64,000 nt of DNA from positions 1,302,001-1,366,000 of the forward strand of contig OX638325.1 in the NCBI GenBank assembly GCA_951812795.1, given 5' to 3'. Positions 1 through 8,947 of this stretch are shown in pieces. The notes under the pieces are model-generated. The model was not told the DNA's origin and did not search any database. It saw only the letters and a program-made list of their open reading frames with translations. Both the position numbers and the translations under genes were made by a program. The DNA is from an uncultured Dehalococcoidia bacterium. GTDB taxonomy: Bacteria; Chloroflexota; Dehalococcoidia; Lucifugimonadales; Lucifugimonadaceae. Numbering within the stretch: the stretch's first letter is position 1; each line of letters opens with the position of its first letter.

Positions 1-885
1 TCCCATCATTACTTGGCGGCCCAGCGGAATTCTGCGTAGCGCGTTGCCCAGCGTATCGCCTCGGCCCTCCATGGGCTGATACCACGGCGTGGTCGGACTT
101 TTGTCGTCGACGGCCCGATCCATTGCCTCGATGATCTCAAATCCCGCCGTTTCGAGGTCCCGGTTCACCTCGTCGGTAGTCGCGATGTCCTTGAGCGCGA
201 TGCCGCGCATCAATTCCCGTTTGATTTCAAGGTGTCGGTTGTTGTCGGGATCGAACTTGTCCGTCATGCACATTTCCTGACCCCAGAAGAGTGCTCCGGG
301 TTTTAGCACGCGGAATATCTCGGCGAATGCTCCCGCCTTGTCTGGAGCATGGCACGTCGATTCGATCGCGTACCCTCGGTCGAATGTGTCGTCTGCGATG
401 GCGCCCATGTCCATGAAACTGCACGCGAGGAATTCGACCATGTGGTCGATCCCTGCCTCTGCGATCAAAGATTTCGCTTGTTGCAACTGGACTTCACTGC
501 TATTTATTCCGACTACGCTAACGTCGGCCTCCTGGACGACGCGGCGCATCGGGCCGCCGATGCCGCAACCGACATCGATTACCGTCATCCCATTGCGCAA
601 CGCCAGCTGGTCAATCATCAGCCGCTGGTGCCGGACCTGGGAGTCCTCCAGGCTCTCGCGTCGCGAAAGCGGTGCGAAGTGGAGTGATTCGCTCCATCCG
701 AACACCATGAAGTCGTTACAAAGGTTGTAGTATTCCCTCACGGTTTCGGCGTGGTCGTAGCCATTCGTGCCTGCGTCCTCAACGCGTGCCCTATCCATCC
801 ATCCATCGAAGTGATTCACCCGACTGCGGACATTCGACCCACGGTATGCGGCCTTCAGGCCATCGGATAGTTTGCGGAGTTGCAT
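1..885 (-). CDS. Sterol C-24 methyltransferase (SMT/ERG6 family), C-terminus cut by window edge
   Basis: Predicted SAM-dependent enzyme that alkylates the sterol side chain at C-24. 295 codons are visible; family members run about 340-380 aa, so the end lies left of the window. The ATG at 885 has an AGGAA site 8 nt upstream. Seen in order: aromatic block at residues 52-70 (YYN...FGW...LHF), SAM motif I IDVGCGIGGP (103-112), SMT signature YAIESTCHAP (172-181), CMTDKFDP (206-213) and PWYQP (267-271). This set is characteristic of eukaryotic ERG6/SMT1 and rare bacterial homologues, and is not found together in ubiquinone or tocopherol methyltransferases. It starts 11 bases after the RND transporter gene, so they are probably cotranscribed. 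The exact sterol substrate is unknown. Confidence 0.87.
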   Translation of the reverse strand, partial: MQLRKLSDGLKAAYRGSNVRSRVNHFDGWMDRARVEDAGTNGYDHAETVREYYNLCNDFMVFGWSESLHFAPLSRRESLEDSQVRHQRLMIDQLALRNGMTVIDVGCGIGGPMRRVVQEADVSVVGINSSEVQLQQAKSLIAEAGIDHMVEFLACSFMDMGAIADDTFDRGYAIESTCHAPDKAGAFAEIFRVLKPGALFWGQEMCMTDKFDPDNNRHLEIKRELMRGIALKDIATTDEVNRDLETAGFEIIEAMDRAVDDKSPTTPWYQPMEGRGDTLGNALRRIPLGRQVMMG

Positions 886-896
886 CAGCACATTTC

Positions 897-3389
897 CTAC
901 GCGGAATCCTTTTCCTGTTCGTACTCCTGATGGATGCCCTCAATCGCGACATCCAGCTCCTCCCACTCCCGCTCAACCATAGAACGTAGCCGCATGTTCT
1001 GGTACGCGCCCCACACCACCATTGCGGGCAGCACCACAAATACTGAAACCATCAACGAATAGACGATCGTGATTGTAGCGGTGATGCCAAACTGCTGGGA
1101 CGCTAGCAGCGGCGAGGCTATCAGCACTCCAAAACCCAACGCTGTCGTCAGTGCGGAACCCAGCAATGCCGATCCAGTTGTCATGAGGGTACGGATAGCC
1201 GCTCTCTCCGGGTCGCGTGAACGAGAGAATTCCTCTCGGTAGCGATGAATCACATGGATGGTGTAGTCCACTCCGATCCCGATCGAGAGCGCGGTGATGA
1301 TCGAGGTGATCAGTGAGTAAGGAATACTCAGCAACGCCATCGTGCCCAATACGCAGATAAGCACGAGGACGATTGGCCCGACCGCGATGATTCCCAGCAT
1401 AGGCTGCCGCAACGTGACCCAGAAGAATATGGAGAGGATGCTCAGAGCCATGGCAATGGTGGTGCCGATCGCCTCTGTCTGTCGGTCTGTTATTTGGTTC
1501 TGCACCGCGACCGCGATGATCTGGTCGGAAGTCGCGGTAATAGCGCTGTCGTCGCCCAACCAGAGCGCTTCGATCTCCTCTTGCATCATTCCCGTTTGTC
1601 CGGGATCGCCCGGGTTGGTCGGGAACTGGAGCAGAATCGTATCGATGCCGTCCGGATCGTCGATCAAAAAACGCGCCAATTCCGGTTCTCTCGCTACGAG
1701 CTCATCGATCAAATCCTGCATCAGATCCGGATCGAGTGCCACTCCGGCGGTAGCTTCCCGGAAGATGGCCGCGAGCTCCGGATCGTACTTGTCGCCGGGT
1801 TCTCCAGAGTCTTCGATCCAGTCAAGCATGTGAAGATGGTACGAAGTCTGAATCGGTCCCGCCGCCGCACCGGGTCGGCGGTGTTCATCCTCAAACGCGG
1901 TCGAGAGATCGTTGAGATTCAGCAACGTGCGTATCTCGGTCAGTTCCGCTTTCACCAAAAGACTGGCGACCTCCGTCGAACCGCCGACCGCCGAGTCGAG
2001 GGTATCCATATCCTCCAGAACACTCCCTCCGCGGGGAAGGATGTCACGGACGCTGAATTCGGACTTCAGCCCGGTAGCAGCGAATCCTAGCCCAGTCGTC
2101 GCCGCGATCACAGCGAGGAGGAATGGGACCGGCCACCGCGTGACGCTTCTTCCCAGTAGCTCCGCAATCGGTGTGATTCCCGGCAACGCGTTCGAGATTG
2201 GCCTGGGCGGCGTCAATTTGTCGCGCGCCTCACGCCGACGGTCAATTATCGCTCGGCCAGCGGGTATCAACGTCAGCATCACTATCAGGCTTAAGCCCAC
2301 ACCCAGTCCTGCGACGATGCCGAAGTCGCCGATCACTCCAATCGGAGAGAATAGGGTCGCCAAAAAGCTTACGATCGTAGTTACCGCCGCCAACGTCAAC
2401 GGAATGGTGACATGACGGAGTCCAGTCTGGACCGCTTGCACGACCGGCAAGCCTTCAAGTCGCTGTTCGCGGTAGTGTGAGATGGCCTGGATCGCGTAGT
2501 CTACCGTCAGGCTGATGACGATCACCGGGATCATTGCCGTGAGCGAACTCGGAGGGCCTATCAGACTAAGCCCGTTCGGGCCGAGCCAACCCTCTGCACC
2601 AACGATCCACGTTATCGAGACGATGAGTCCAATCAGGGTCAGCAGCATATCTGATACAGTGCGGGTGAATAGGAGGAGGAGCAAAGCGATCAGAAGCAAC
2701 GCCAGCCCGATCAACGGCGCCATGCCCGACTCTGTGGCCTGCTTGTACTCATCCTCGACTATCGTCGACGATAGGCTGCTAACTCTTAGCGGCCCTTCAT
2801 GCTCATCAGCCAACTCGTGAATCCAACGTTCAGCATCTTGGATTCGTTCTTCACCGGTGTCACTAAGGCGGATGTTGGCGATCGCGACCTGCGTGCCGTC
2901 CTGATCGATCCCGGTCAGCGCATCGATCGCACCCGCAATCTCAGGAAGGCCAAGCGCAGCGGCAATCACCGCCTGATTGATCCCATCCAACCCTTGCGCC
3001 TGCGCCAGACCTCCAATAATCGATGAAGGAGCGACCACCGCGCCGACAGGCACTAGTAACTCGCTGACTCTCGGGTCGCTGACGATTTCACCGATCAAAG
3101 CATCCATCTGGGCAAGACCATCGGGCGTGATTGCATCTCCGCGGAACAGCAAGGTAACGATGCTGATCTCGCCGGAATCCCCGAAAAGCTCTTCTATTTC
3201 CCGCGTCACATCAGCGATGGCGTGATCCGGAGGAAGGAATGCCACATTTGCGCCCTCAGTCGGCGGCGCGCGCAACGTAGTCCCACTGGCCAGCGCAACA
3301 GTGACGATAAGGAGAACGACGAGCGTGACATACGGCCGGACCGTGATCAACCGGCTTAGCTTGTCTAGAATGTTGCCAAGAACGTTCAT
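897..3389 (-). CDS. RND/MMPL-family transporter, probable lipid (sterol) exporter
   Basis: Large inner-membrane RND protein of the MMPL/HpnN type, about 830 aa, built as two repeats: each has one N-terminal helix, a soluble periplasmic domain and a block of five helices. Visible hallmarks are the paired helix motifs TVDYAI...HYREQ in the first half and GVDYTIHVIHRYREE in the second. I prefer the ATG at 3389 (AAGG 10 nt upstream, just before the first helix) over an in-frame GTG at 3467 that adds 26 residues. Known relatives move hydrophobic lipids, including hopanoids (HpnN) and, in methanotrophs, sterols (BstA). It lies between a Rieske oxygenase and a sterol methyltransferase, so sterol transport is inferred from context; no direct substrate determinant is visible. 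Confidence 0.85.
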   Translation of the reverse strand: MNVLGNILDKLSRLITVRPYVTLVVLLIVTVALASGTTLRAPPTEGANVAFLPPDHAIADVTREIEELFGDSGEISIVTLLFRGDAITPDGLAQMDALIGEIVSDPRVSELLVPVGAVVAPSSIIGGLAQAQGLDGINQAVIAAALGLPEIAGAIDALTGIDQDGTQVAIANIRLSDTGEERIQDAERWIHELADEHEGPLRVSSLSSTIVEDEYKQATESGMAPLIGLALLLIALLLLLFTRTVSDMLLTLIGLIVSITWIVGAEGWLGPNGLSLIGPPSSLTAMIPVIVISLTVDYAIQAISHYREQRLEGLPVVQAVQTGLRHVTIPLTLAAVTTIVSFLATLFSPIGVIGDFGIVAGLGVGLSLIVMLTLIPAGRAIIDRRREARDKLTPPRPISNALPGITPIAELLGRSVTRWPVPFLLAVIAATTGLGFAATGLKSEFSVRDILPRGGSVLEDMDTLDSAVGGSTEVASLLVKAELTEIRTLLNLNDLSTAFEDEHRRPGAAAGPIQTSYHLHMLDWIEDSGEPGDKYDPELAAIFREATAGVALDPDLMQDLIDELVAREPELARFLIDDPDGIDTILLQFPTNPGDPGQTGMMQEEIEALWLGDDSAITATSDQIIAVAVQNQITDRQTEAIGTTIAMALSILSIFFWVTLRQPMLGIIAVGPIVLVLICVLGTMALLSIPYSLITSIITALSIGIGVDYTIHVIHRYREEFSRSRDPERAAIRTLMTTGSALLGSALTTALGFGVLIASPLLASQQFGITATITIVYSLMVSVFVVLPAMVVWGAYQNMRLRSMVEREWEELDVAIEGIHQEYEQEKDSA

Positions 3390-3539
3390 CCAGGCCAGCC
3401 TTTCCAATGGTTGAAGTCGCAAGATGCGACGCTTGCTAGCGCGAGGTGTTCCGAGGTCATCGTACACTGGCTCATTGACTCTCGCCGTCGCCGCAATGAA
3501 CTCATAGCGCTGGTCGCCGCGCGCACCTCAACATTGCGG

Positions 3540-4604
3540 TCATTTCGGACGTGCCGGGTGCGATTCGGCAGTAATGCTTGAATCGGGATAGAACTGGGCG
3601 CAGTAGGCTCTAAATGGCATGATCTCGCCGTCGGAACGGCAAAGGCGCGGGCGAGATTGGTATCGTAAGCGGCTCCAGATAACAACATCCTGTTGAACAT
3701 CGCTACGCTGTTGCATGGCCATAAACTTGTTCATGATGGGTGCGCGCATCCTTGTAGGAAGGAACCCCAAACCTACAACCCAGCGCTTCGGTTTCCGTAT
3801 CTCGCGCACCTGCGAGGCCAAAGTCATGTCGATGAGTGTGCCATCGACTGGTGTCGCCAAAACCCACAAGCGCAAGTCCATCCCGATGGACTTTTCGCGG
3901 ATTACCACGAGTGAATATCCAAGACCAGCTACAGTCGTGTCGGCGGTAATGTCAAATCTCAGCGTCGCGATCCGTGCGATGTGCCGATTAGTTGTAAATT
4001 TGAATCGGCTTGTGAGAAGGTGACCGTCCACTGACAATGCCTCGGCTCGCCCGGCATTATCGTAGCCGTGGACGTAATTCAGGTGTCCCAAATCCACCGA
4101 GTTCTCAGTTGTATCTTGGGGGTGGCCGGGAAAACGAGTGGTGCTTACCTCGAGGTCGGACCACCCATCTTGCTCCGGCACGCCGGCAGGCAAAGCCCAT
4201 TGTGGCGCTCGCCCATTGATACCCCACCAGGCGAAGATGAGGCCCGCTATATCTCGTGTTTCGAAGACTCGTAGTCTCGCCGTTCGAGGCGGATCGGCAT
4301 ACGGTGTGGCAACGCATTGCCCGGTCACGTCGAACTCGAAACCATGGAAGGGACAGACGATTCGGCCATCAGATACGCATCCACCGCCGTCACTGCCGAG
4401 ATAAGCACCCATATGAGGGCAATACGCTTCAGCTACACATACGCCCCCGTCTTGGTCGCACCACGCGATGATGTCGACTCCCATCCACGTTTTCTGGATG
4501 AGTTTGTCTTTGGTTAGTTGCCGTCGAGTTGCTACGAAATACCAACCCTCGGGAAAGGGAGTAGGCTCTGGGTAAATCGTCGTGCTCCGACTTTGGGTCG
4601 ACAT
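3540..4604 (-). CDS. Rieske non-haem iron oxygenase, possible sterol oxygenase
   Basis: Predicted terminal oxygenase of 354 aa. Residues about 18-125 form a Rieske [2Fe-2S] domain with ligands C62, H64, C84, H87 (CPH...CPFH). The catalytic domain carries the mononuclear iron motif N168-x2-D171-x2-H174-x4-H179 (ENSVDLGHLNYVHG). This arrangement is shared by KshA-type steroid hydroxylases, the cholesterol 7-desaturase DAF-36/Neverland and the bacterial C-4 sterol demethylase SdmA; which of these reactions applies cannot be decided from sequence alone. ATG at 4604 is preceded by GGAG. It is upstream of the RND and sterol methyltransferase genes on the same strand (150-base gap), suggesting one sterol-modification unit. 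The reductase partner is not obvious nearby. Confidence 0.85.
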   Translation of the reverse strand: MSTQSRSTTIYPEPTPFPEGWYFVATRRQLTKDKLIQKTWMGVDIIAWCDQDGGVCVAEAYCPHMGAYLGSDGGGCVSDGRIVCPFHGFEFDVTGQCVATPYADPPRTARLRVFETRDIAGLIFAWWGINGRAPQWALPAGVPEQDGWSDLEVSTTRFPGHPQDTTENSVDLGHLNYVHGYDNAGRAEALSVDGHLLTSRFKFTTNRHIARIATLRFDITADTTVAGLGYSLVVIREKSIGMDLRLWVLATPVDGTLIDMTLASQVREIRKPKRWVVGLGFLPTRMRAPIMNKFMAMQQRSDVQQDVVIWSRLRYQSRPRLCRSDGEIMPFRAYCAQFYPDSSITAESHPARPK

Positions 4605-4909
4605 GGCGCTCCAGTCCTCGATACGGTTCGCACAATTCGCGAAATGACTATCCCTAAGTCAGTTTGATCACCGGTTTAACGAATGAAGACTGTGTCATCA
4701 TCCGCACAGCAACGGTAGAACCGCTGCCTGTATTTAGATATTTTACGTTTTCGGTCGTCCGGCATTCGATCGAGTCGAGTCGTAAGAAATACACAATGAT
4801 CACTGGCTAAGGAAAACGGACTAGCGAACCGAACGCGGCTGCACGATACTGGAGAGATTGAGGAAACAGCTCAGCGAAGTTGCGATCAACTTGTGTGAGA
4901 CTGATTTGT
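4605..4909. other. Divergent intergenic region between Rieske and FAD genes
   Basis: About 305 bases without a convincing gene. It must hold the outward promoters for both the Rieske-RND-SMT unit and the FAD oxidoreductase. The middle (around 4725-4755) is AT-rich, with TATTTAGATATTTTA as a possible -10 area, but I could not assign a reliable -35/-10 pair. The geometry would permit shared control of the two divergent units. Confidence 0.4.
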
Positions 4910-6298
4910 ATGGCAATGGGCGAGAGCGACACCAAACGGCGGCGCATTGCGATCGTCGGAGGCGGCATTGCGGGATTAGGTGCCGCATGGGCGTTGGACA
5001 ACCACCGAGACCGATTCGACTTTCGGCTGTTCGAAGCTCAAGATCGAATCGGTGGAAATGCGGTAACCGCTGACATGCCGCAGGATGACGGCAGTTCGAT
5101 TCCATTTGATATTTCAGTAACCGCGTTGATCCCGTCGGTATATCAGCACGTGCAGTTGTTGATGCAACGTTTCGGTATCGATACGATAGATACCAAGTTC
5201 AGCTACAGCGTGAAGTACCAAGGCAGTACGTACGCTCACGATTTCGACTCCGACATAAGGCAACAACTACAACCTGAAATCGCAAAATTCCAACGAGTTT
5301 TGAAACGGCTACATTCGTTCGGCCGGCTGACGCGCTCCCGGTCGAGGTTGGTTAACGCTGTTAATCCGTTCAACTACATCAGCATGGGGACGATCCTCAA
5401 TCTGGGCGGTTTCTCGGGTGATTTCAGGTACAAAATCCTCAAACCGATGTTTGTGAACTTCTTGATGGCGACCAACGTGTTCGACATGCCTGCGTCTTTA
5501 TTCGCTAGGTACCTCGAGTTTTTCGACATTGAGGTTGCCACATCGATGAACACTTGGGACCAGGGAACTCGACGAATTTACGAAAATCTCACTGCCGAAT
5601 TCACGGACAAAATCCACCTGAACCGGCCGGTACGAAAGGTGTACCGCCATTCAACTCATGTCGTGGTCGAGGACGCAAACGGTGTGAACGAGACGTTCGA
5701 CGACGTGATTTTCGCGTGCAACGCGAACCAGACGTTGATGATTCTCGACAAGCCCTCGTTTTGGGAGCAGTACATACTCTCGTCGATACGATACGAGAGC
5801 GAACTCCACAATCACACTGTTGTGCACTCAGACTCGTCGATCCTGCCGGTCAACGAAACTCGGCCCTTGGAGACTCGTAGCAACCACATCGAACAATATG
5901 GTGCGAGACCGGACAATTACGAAATCACGTACATCATGCACAACCAGCAGCCGTGGGCTGGCCGGTCCGACAAGCCCTGTCTCGTGACCTACAACCCGAT
6001 CAGCAGGATCGATGAATCTAAGGTCATCCAAAAACGGTGGTTCCAGCACATTGTGCATGACGTCCGGCACGTTGCCCTGCTGATCCATCTGTTCCGCTTC
6101 ATCCAAGGCAGGCGACGCACTTGGCATTGTGGCGCCCACACGTTGATCAACAGCCAGGAAACGTGTTTCATAACCGGACTCGCCGCCGCAAGACAGATCG
6201 GCGCGGACTATCCATTCCACGATCCCGAAGCAACTCGGATATTCAATTACTACGGAAGCATCTTGTATGGTTGGCGCTTCAGGAAAGCGAAAAACTGA
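4910..6298 (+). CDS. FAD-dependent oxidoreductase (amine oxidase/desaturase-like, COG2907 type)
   Basis: Flavoprotein of about 462 aa. The N-terminus has the dinucleotide-binding fold IAIVGGGIAGLGAAWAL followed by an acidic residue (FEA) and the GG-containing RIGGNA motif, typical of the amine oxidase/phytoene desaturase superfamily. Overall it resembles the predicted NAD/FAD-binding proteins of COG2907, often linked to lipid modification. The C-terminus (HCGAHTLINSQETCFITGLAAA) fits the last FAD-binding motif. I start at ATG 4910, three residues before MGESD; an upstream TTG at 4880 would add a non-conserved stretch. It is transcribed divergently from the Rieske oxygenase, so a role in the same sterol or lipid pathway is possible but unproven. 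Confidence 0.75.
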   Translation: MAMGESDTKRRRIAIVGGGIAGLGAAWALDNHRDRFDFRLFEAQDRIGGNAVTADMPQDDGSSIPFDISVTALIPSVYQHVQLLMQRFGIDTIDTKFSYSVKYQGSTYAHDFDSDIRQQLQPEIAKFQRVLKRLHSFGRLTRSRSRLVNAVNPFNYISMGTILNLGGFSGDFRYKILKPMFVNFLMATNVFDMPASLFARYLEFFDIEVATSMNTWDQGTRRIYENLTAEFTDKIHLNRPVRKVYRHSTHVVVEDANGVNETFDDVIFACNANQTLMILDKPSFWEQYILSSIRYESELHNHTVVHSDSSILPVNETRPLETRSNHIEQYGARPDNYEITYIMHNQQPWAGRSDKPCLVTYNPISRIDESKVIQKRWFQHIVHDVRHVALLIHLFRFIQGRRRTWHCGAHTLINSQETCFITGLAAARQIGADYPFHDPEATRIFNYYGSILYGWRFRKAKN

Positions 6299-6442
6299 CA
6301 TACGTTGGCCCCGCAAGACCGGGAGTGGATTTCGGATTACTGAATCGGGTTTTGCATGTGTTGATCAATTGATCGCACCGGATTACTGCTCTGTCTCATG
6401 AACGGCGGTCGGCGAAACGATTTCGAGCAGTCGGATGGCTTT

Positions 6443-6470
6443 TTGGCTGCGCGTGTCGATGCTCTAAAAT
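6443..6470 (+). promoter_or_regulatory. Candidate sigma70-type promoter for citrate synthase
   Basis: TTGGCT at 6443-6448, a 16-base spacer, then TAAAAT at 6465-6470. Transcription would start about 100 bases upstream of the citrate synthase ATG. It is the best -35/-10 pair in the 278-base gap; no experiment supports it. Confidence 0.35.
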
Positions 6471-6576
6471 AGGTTGAAACGTATCGGAAGTGTTTGACGT
6501 TGCAGCGATCCTTTTCACGGCATCGAAATCGCCACCGGCATCCCCTAATAGTTCAACAGCATCGGACGAGACATCA

Positions 6577-7725
6577 ATGGCCCAGGACAGTGAAATCAAG
6601 CTCAACCGCGGATTGCGAGAGATATATTTCGACCGCACAGAGACGACCTTCATCGACGGTAGCAACGGTGTGCTTGAGTACCGGGGCTATAGCATTCACG
6701 ATCTGGCAGAACATTCAAATTTCGAAGAGACGTCCTATTTGCTGCTGCATGGCGAATTGCCGAAACAGGAACATCTGAATGCGTTCGACGAAGAGCTGCG
6801 CAGTCAGAGAGAGTTGCCGGAACAAATATTTCCGATAATCGAAGCCGTCAAGGACTCGCACCCGATGGATGTGCTCAGGACGGCGGTCTCGGCGTTGTCG
6901 GCCTTCGACCCGGATAAAGAGGCGGAGTGGGACGATGTGGAAGCGACGTTCCGCAAGGGAATCCGGATGACAGCCCAAGTGCCCACAATAGTTGCGGCAC
7001 ACTACAATATCCGACGCGGCAACGATCCGGTGGGTCCTAACTCGGATTTGAACCACGCGGCGAACTTCCTCTACATGCTCGACGGCGAACTGCCATCAGA
7101 CGATGCCGCCCAATTAATGGACAAGGATTTGGTGCTGCACGCTGATCACGGATCGAACGCGAGCGCGTTCGCGGCGCGGGTGGTTGCCGGCACAAAAGCC
7201 GAGGCGTATAGCACTGTTTCGGCCGCTATCGGCGCGCTGTCTGGTCCTTCGCACGGAGGAGCGGCCGAGAACGTGATGCAGATGGCGCGCGAGATAGGAA
7301 GTCCAGAAAATGCCGCGGGTTACGTTAGAGACCTGTTGAGGTCTAGGACTCCAGTTATGGGATTCGGGCACCGGGTATACAAGTCGGAGGACCCCCGTGC
7401 GCGGCACTTGCGCGAGGGAGTTCGGCGGTTGAGCCAGGAGAAGGGCGAACCGGAGTGGTACAACATCTTGGAAGCGGTTGTCGAGGCGATGTCGCCGTAT
7501 GCCCGAAGAGGCGTCCATGTTAATGTGGACTTTTTCGCGGGCGTCATTTACTACCTGAACGGCATCCCGCAGGACCTGTTCGTACCGATATTCGCCATCG
7601 GCAGAGTTCCGGGTTGGATCATTCAAGTCGTTGAACAGTATCGTCGAAACATCCTTATTCGGCCGCTGTTGAAGTACACGGGCGGACGAGAGCGCGAGTA
7701 CATCCCGATTTCTGACCGCGGCTAA
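6577..7725 (+). CDS. gltA: Citrate synthase (or 2-methylcitrate synthase), short type
   Basis: Condenses oxaloacetate with acetyl-CoA (possibly propionyl-CoA) at the entrance of the TCA cycle. 382 aa, the length of the short bacterial/archaeal type. The catalytic triad of the family is visible: H226 in GPSHGG, H265 in GFGHRVYK and D318 in NVDF. The start ATG 6577 matches the usual family N-terminus (SEIKLNRGLREI); a further upstream frame extension to 6490 looks non-conserved. It heads a same-strand run with the MidA-like methyltransferase and the gcv genes, 12 bases before the next gene. Sequence does not separate citrate from methylcitrate synthases, although no prp genes are nearby. Confidence 0.92.
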   Translation: MAQDSEIKLNRGLREIYFDRTETTFIDGSNGVLEYRGYSIHDLAEHSNFEETSYLLLHGELPKQEHLNAFDEELRSQRELPEQIFPIIEAVKDSHPMDVLRTAVSALSAFDPDKEAEWDDVEATFRKGIRMTAQVPTIVAAHYNIRRGNDPVGPNSDLNHAANFLYMLDGELPSDDAAQLMDKDLVLHADHGSNASAFAARVVAGTKAEAYSTVSAAIGALSGPSHGGAAENVMQMAREIGSPENAAGYVRDLLRSRTPVMGFGHRVYKSEDPRARHLREGVRRLSQEKGEPEWYNILEAVVEAMSPYARRGVHVNVDFFAGVIYYLNGIPQDLFVPIFAIGRVPGWIIQVVEQYRRNILIRPLLKYTGGREREYIPISDRG

Positions 7726-7737
7726 TCAGAGCCTTCC

Positions 7738-8913
7738 ATGCCGGACGAACACACACCGGCGCGCCAGATCGTTGAATCAGAGATTCGCGCGAATGGTCCG
7801 ATCACATTCGCCCGTTTCATGGAGATCGCGCTCTACGGAGTGCACGGTTACTACGCTTCGTCGGTCAGCGCCGGAGCGGACTATGCGACGTCACCACAGA
7901 TGCATCCCGCATTTGGCGCTTTAATTGCGGGGTACCTTCTCAATGCTTGGGAGACTCTAGGCGAGCCAGGAACGTTCGATGTTGTGGAGTTGGGCGCGGG
8001 TGATGGCGGGTTGGCACAGGACGTTCAAGATGCGGTCGCAAGAGTACGAGAATCAAATGATCGGCGAGCACAATTCAGCGAAGCGCTAAGATACCACGCG
8101 TTTGATATCCGTCCCCGGGGATGGGTGCGGGATGTTGGCGAATTGCGGCGCTTAAATCCAGTTGTCGGATGTGTGATCAGCAACGAGTTGCTGGATGCAT
8201 TTCCCGCGCACGTCTTTACCGTACGAAATCGCAAGGTCCTCGAGTGTTACGTCGGTTTTGGCGACACCGGCGAGTTGGCATTCGTTGAAGGCGATGCGTC
8301 CACTAACGAGATTGTGGACCGTGTGAGCGAATACACCTCGATTTTGCCGGAAGGTTATCGTGGCGAGGTGAATCTCGGGATCGGTGAGTGGGCGAGCACC
8401 GTCGCGGGTTTGCTGAAAAGTGGATACGTGTTGACGATTGACTACGGACACGAACGCAACGCGTTGTATCACCCAGCTAGGTATGAGGGTTCTTTAAGGT
8501 GTTATCGAGAGCATGTGTTGGGGCAGAATCCGTTTCGGGATGTCGGCCTGCAGGACATGACGGTGCATGTAGATTTCACCGCGGTTGATGAAGTTTTGGA
8601 TGCAGTTGGTTTTGAGCGGAAAACGGAGTTGAAATCGCAACGAGACTTTCTGTTTGATCTGGGGATAGGGGAGTATTTGCGCCGGGTTAGGGAGGCGTTA
8701 GTGTCAAGGCAACATGAGATGGATGTGGTCCTCCAGAATCGCGAATTGCAGTCTCTGAATTCGCTCGTCGACACGCGGGGACTTGGGAATTTCAGAGTCG
8801 CTCAACACCGTCGTGGTGCGCCAGAGATTGACCTCGCCGGATTGGAAACGGCGCCTGTCTATGGGGATCCATTGTCACGGCCTCGCCACCTAAGTTCCAT
8901 CCCGTACGATTGA
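7738..8913 (+). CDS. MidA/NDUFAF7-family class I SAM-dependent methyltransferase
   Basis: 391-aa member of the DUF185/COG1565 family. The opening region (ITFARFMEIALYGVHGYYA...) and the SAM motif VVELGAGDGGLAQDV around residues 82-96 are typical, as is SNELLDAFPAH near residue 145. The eukaryotic relative NDUFAF7 methylates an arginine of respiratory complex I; bacterial members are largely uncharacterised, so the substrate is unknown here. It begins 12 bases after citrate synthase and ends 34 bases before gcvT, suggesting cotranscription. Confidence 0.85.
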   Translation: MPDEHTPARQIVESEIRANGPITFARFMEIALYGVHGYYASSVSAGADYATSPQMHPAFGALIAGYLLNAWETLGEPGTFDVVELGAGDGGLAQDVQDAVARVRESNDRRAQFSEALRYHAFDIRPRGWVRDVGELRRLNPVVGCVISNELLDAFPAHVFTVRNRKVLECYVGFGDTGELAFVEGDASTNEIVDRVSEYTSILPEGYRGEVNLGIGEWASTVAGLLKSGYVLTIDYGHERNALYHPARYEGSLRCYREHVLGQNPFRDVGLQDMTVHVDFTAVDEVLDAVGFERKTELKSQRDFLFDLGIGEYLRRVREALVSRQHEMDVVLQNRELQSLNSLVDTRGLGNFRVAQHRRGAPEIDLAGLETAPVYGDPLSRPRHLSSIPYD

Positions 8914-8947
8914 TATGAGGCGATCGAGAACCTAAGGGAAACAGCGG

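Noticed and set aside
338-730. Plus-strand frames in the first 900 bases
   Set aside because: Antisense to the sterol methyltransferase reading frame, which matches a known family along its length.
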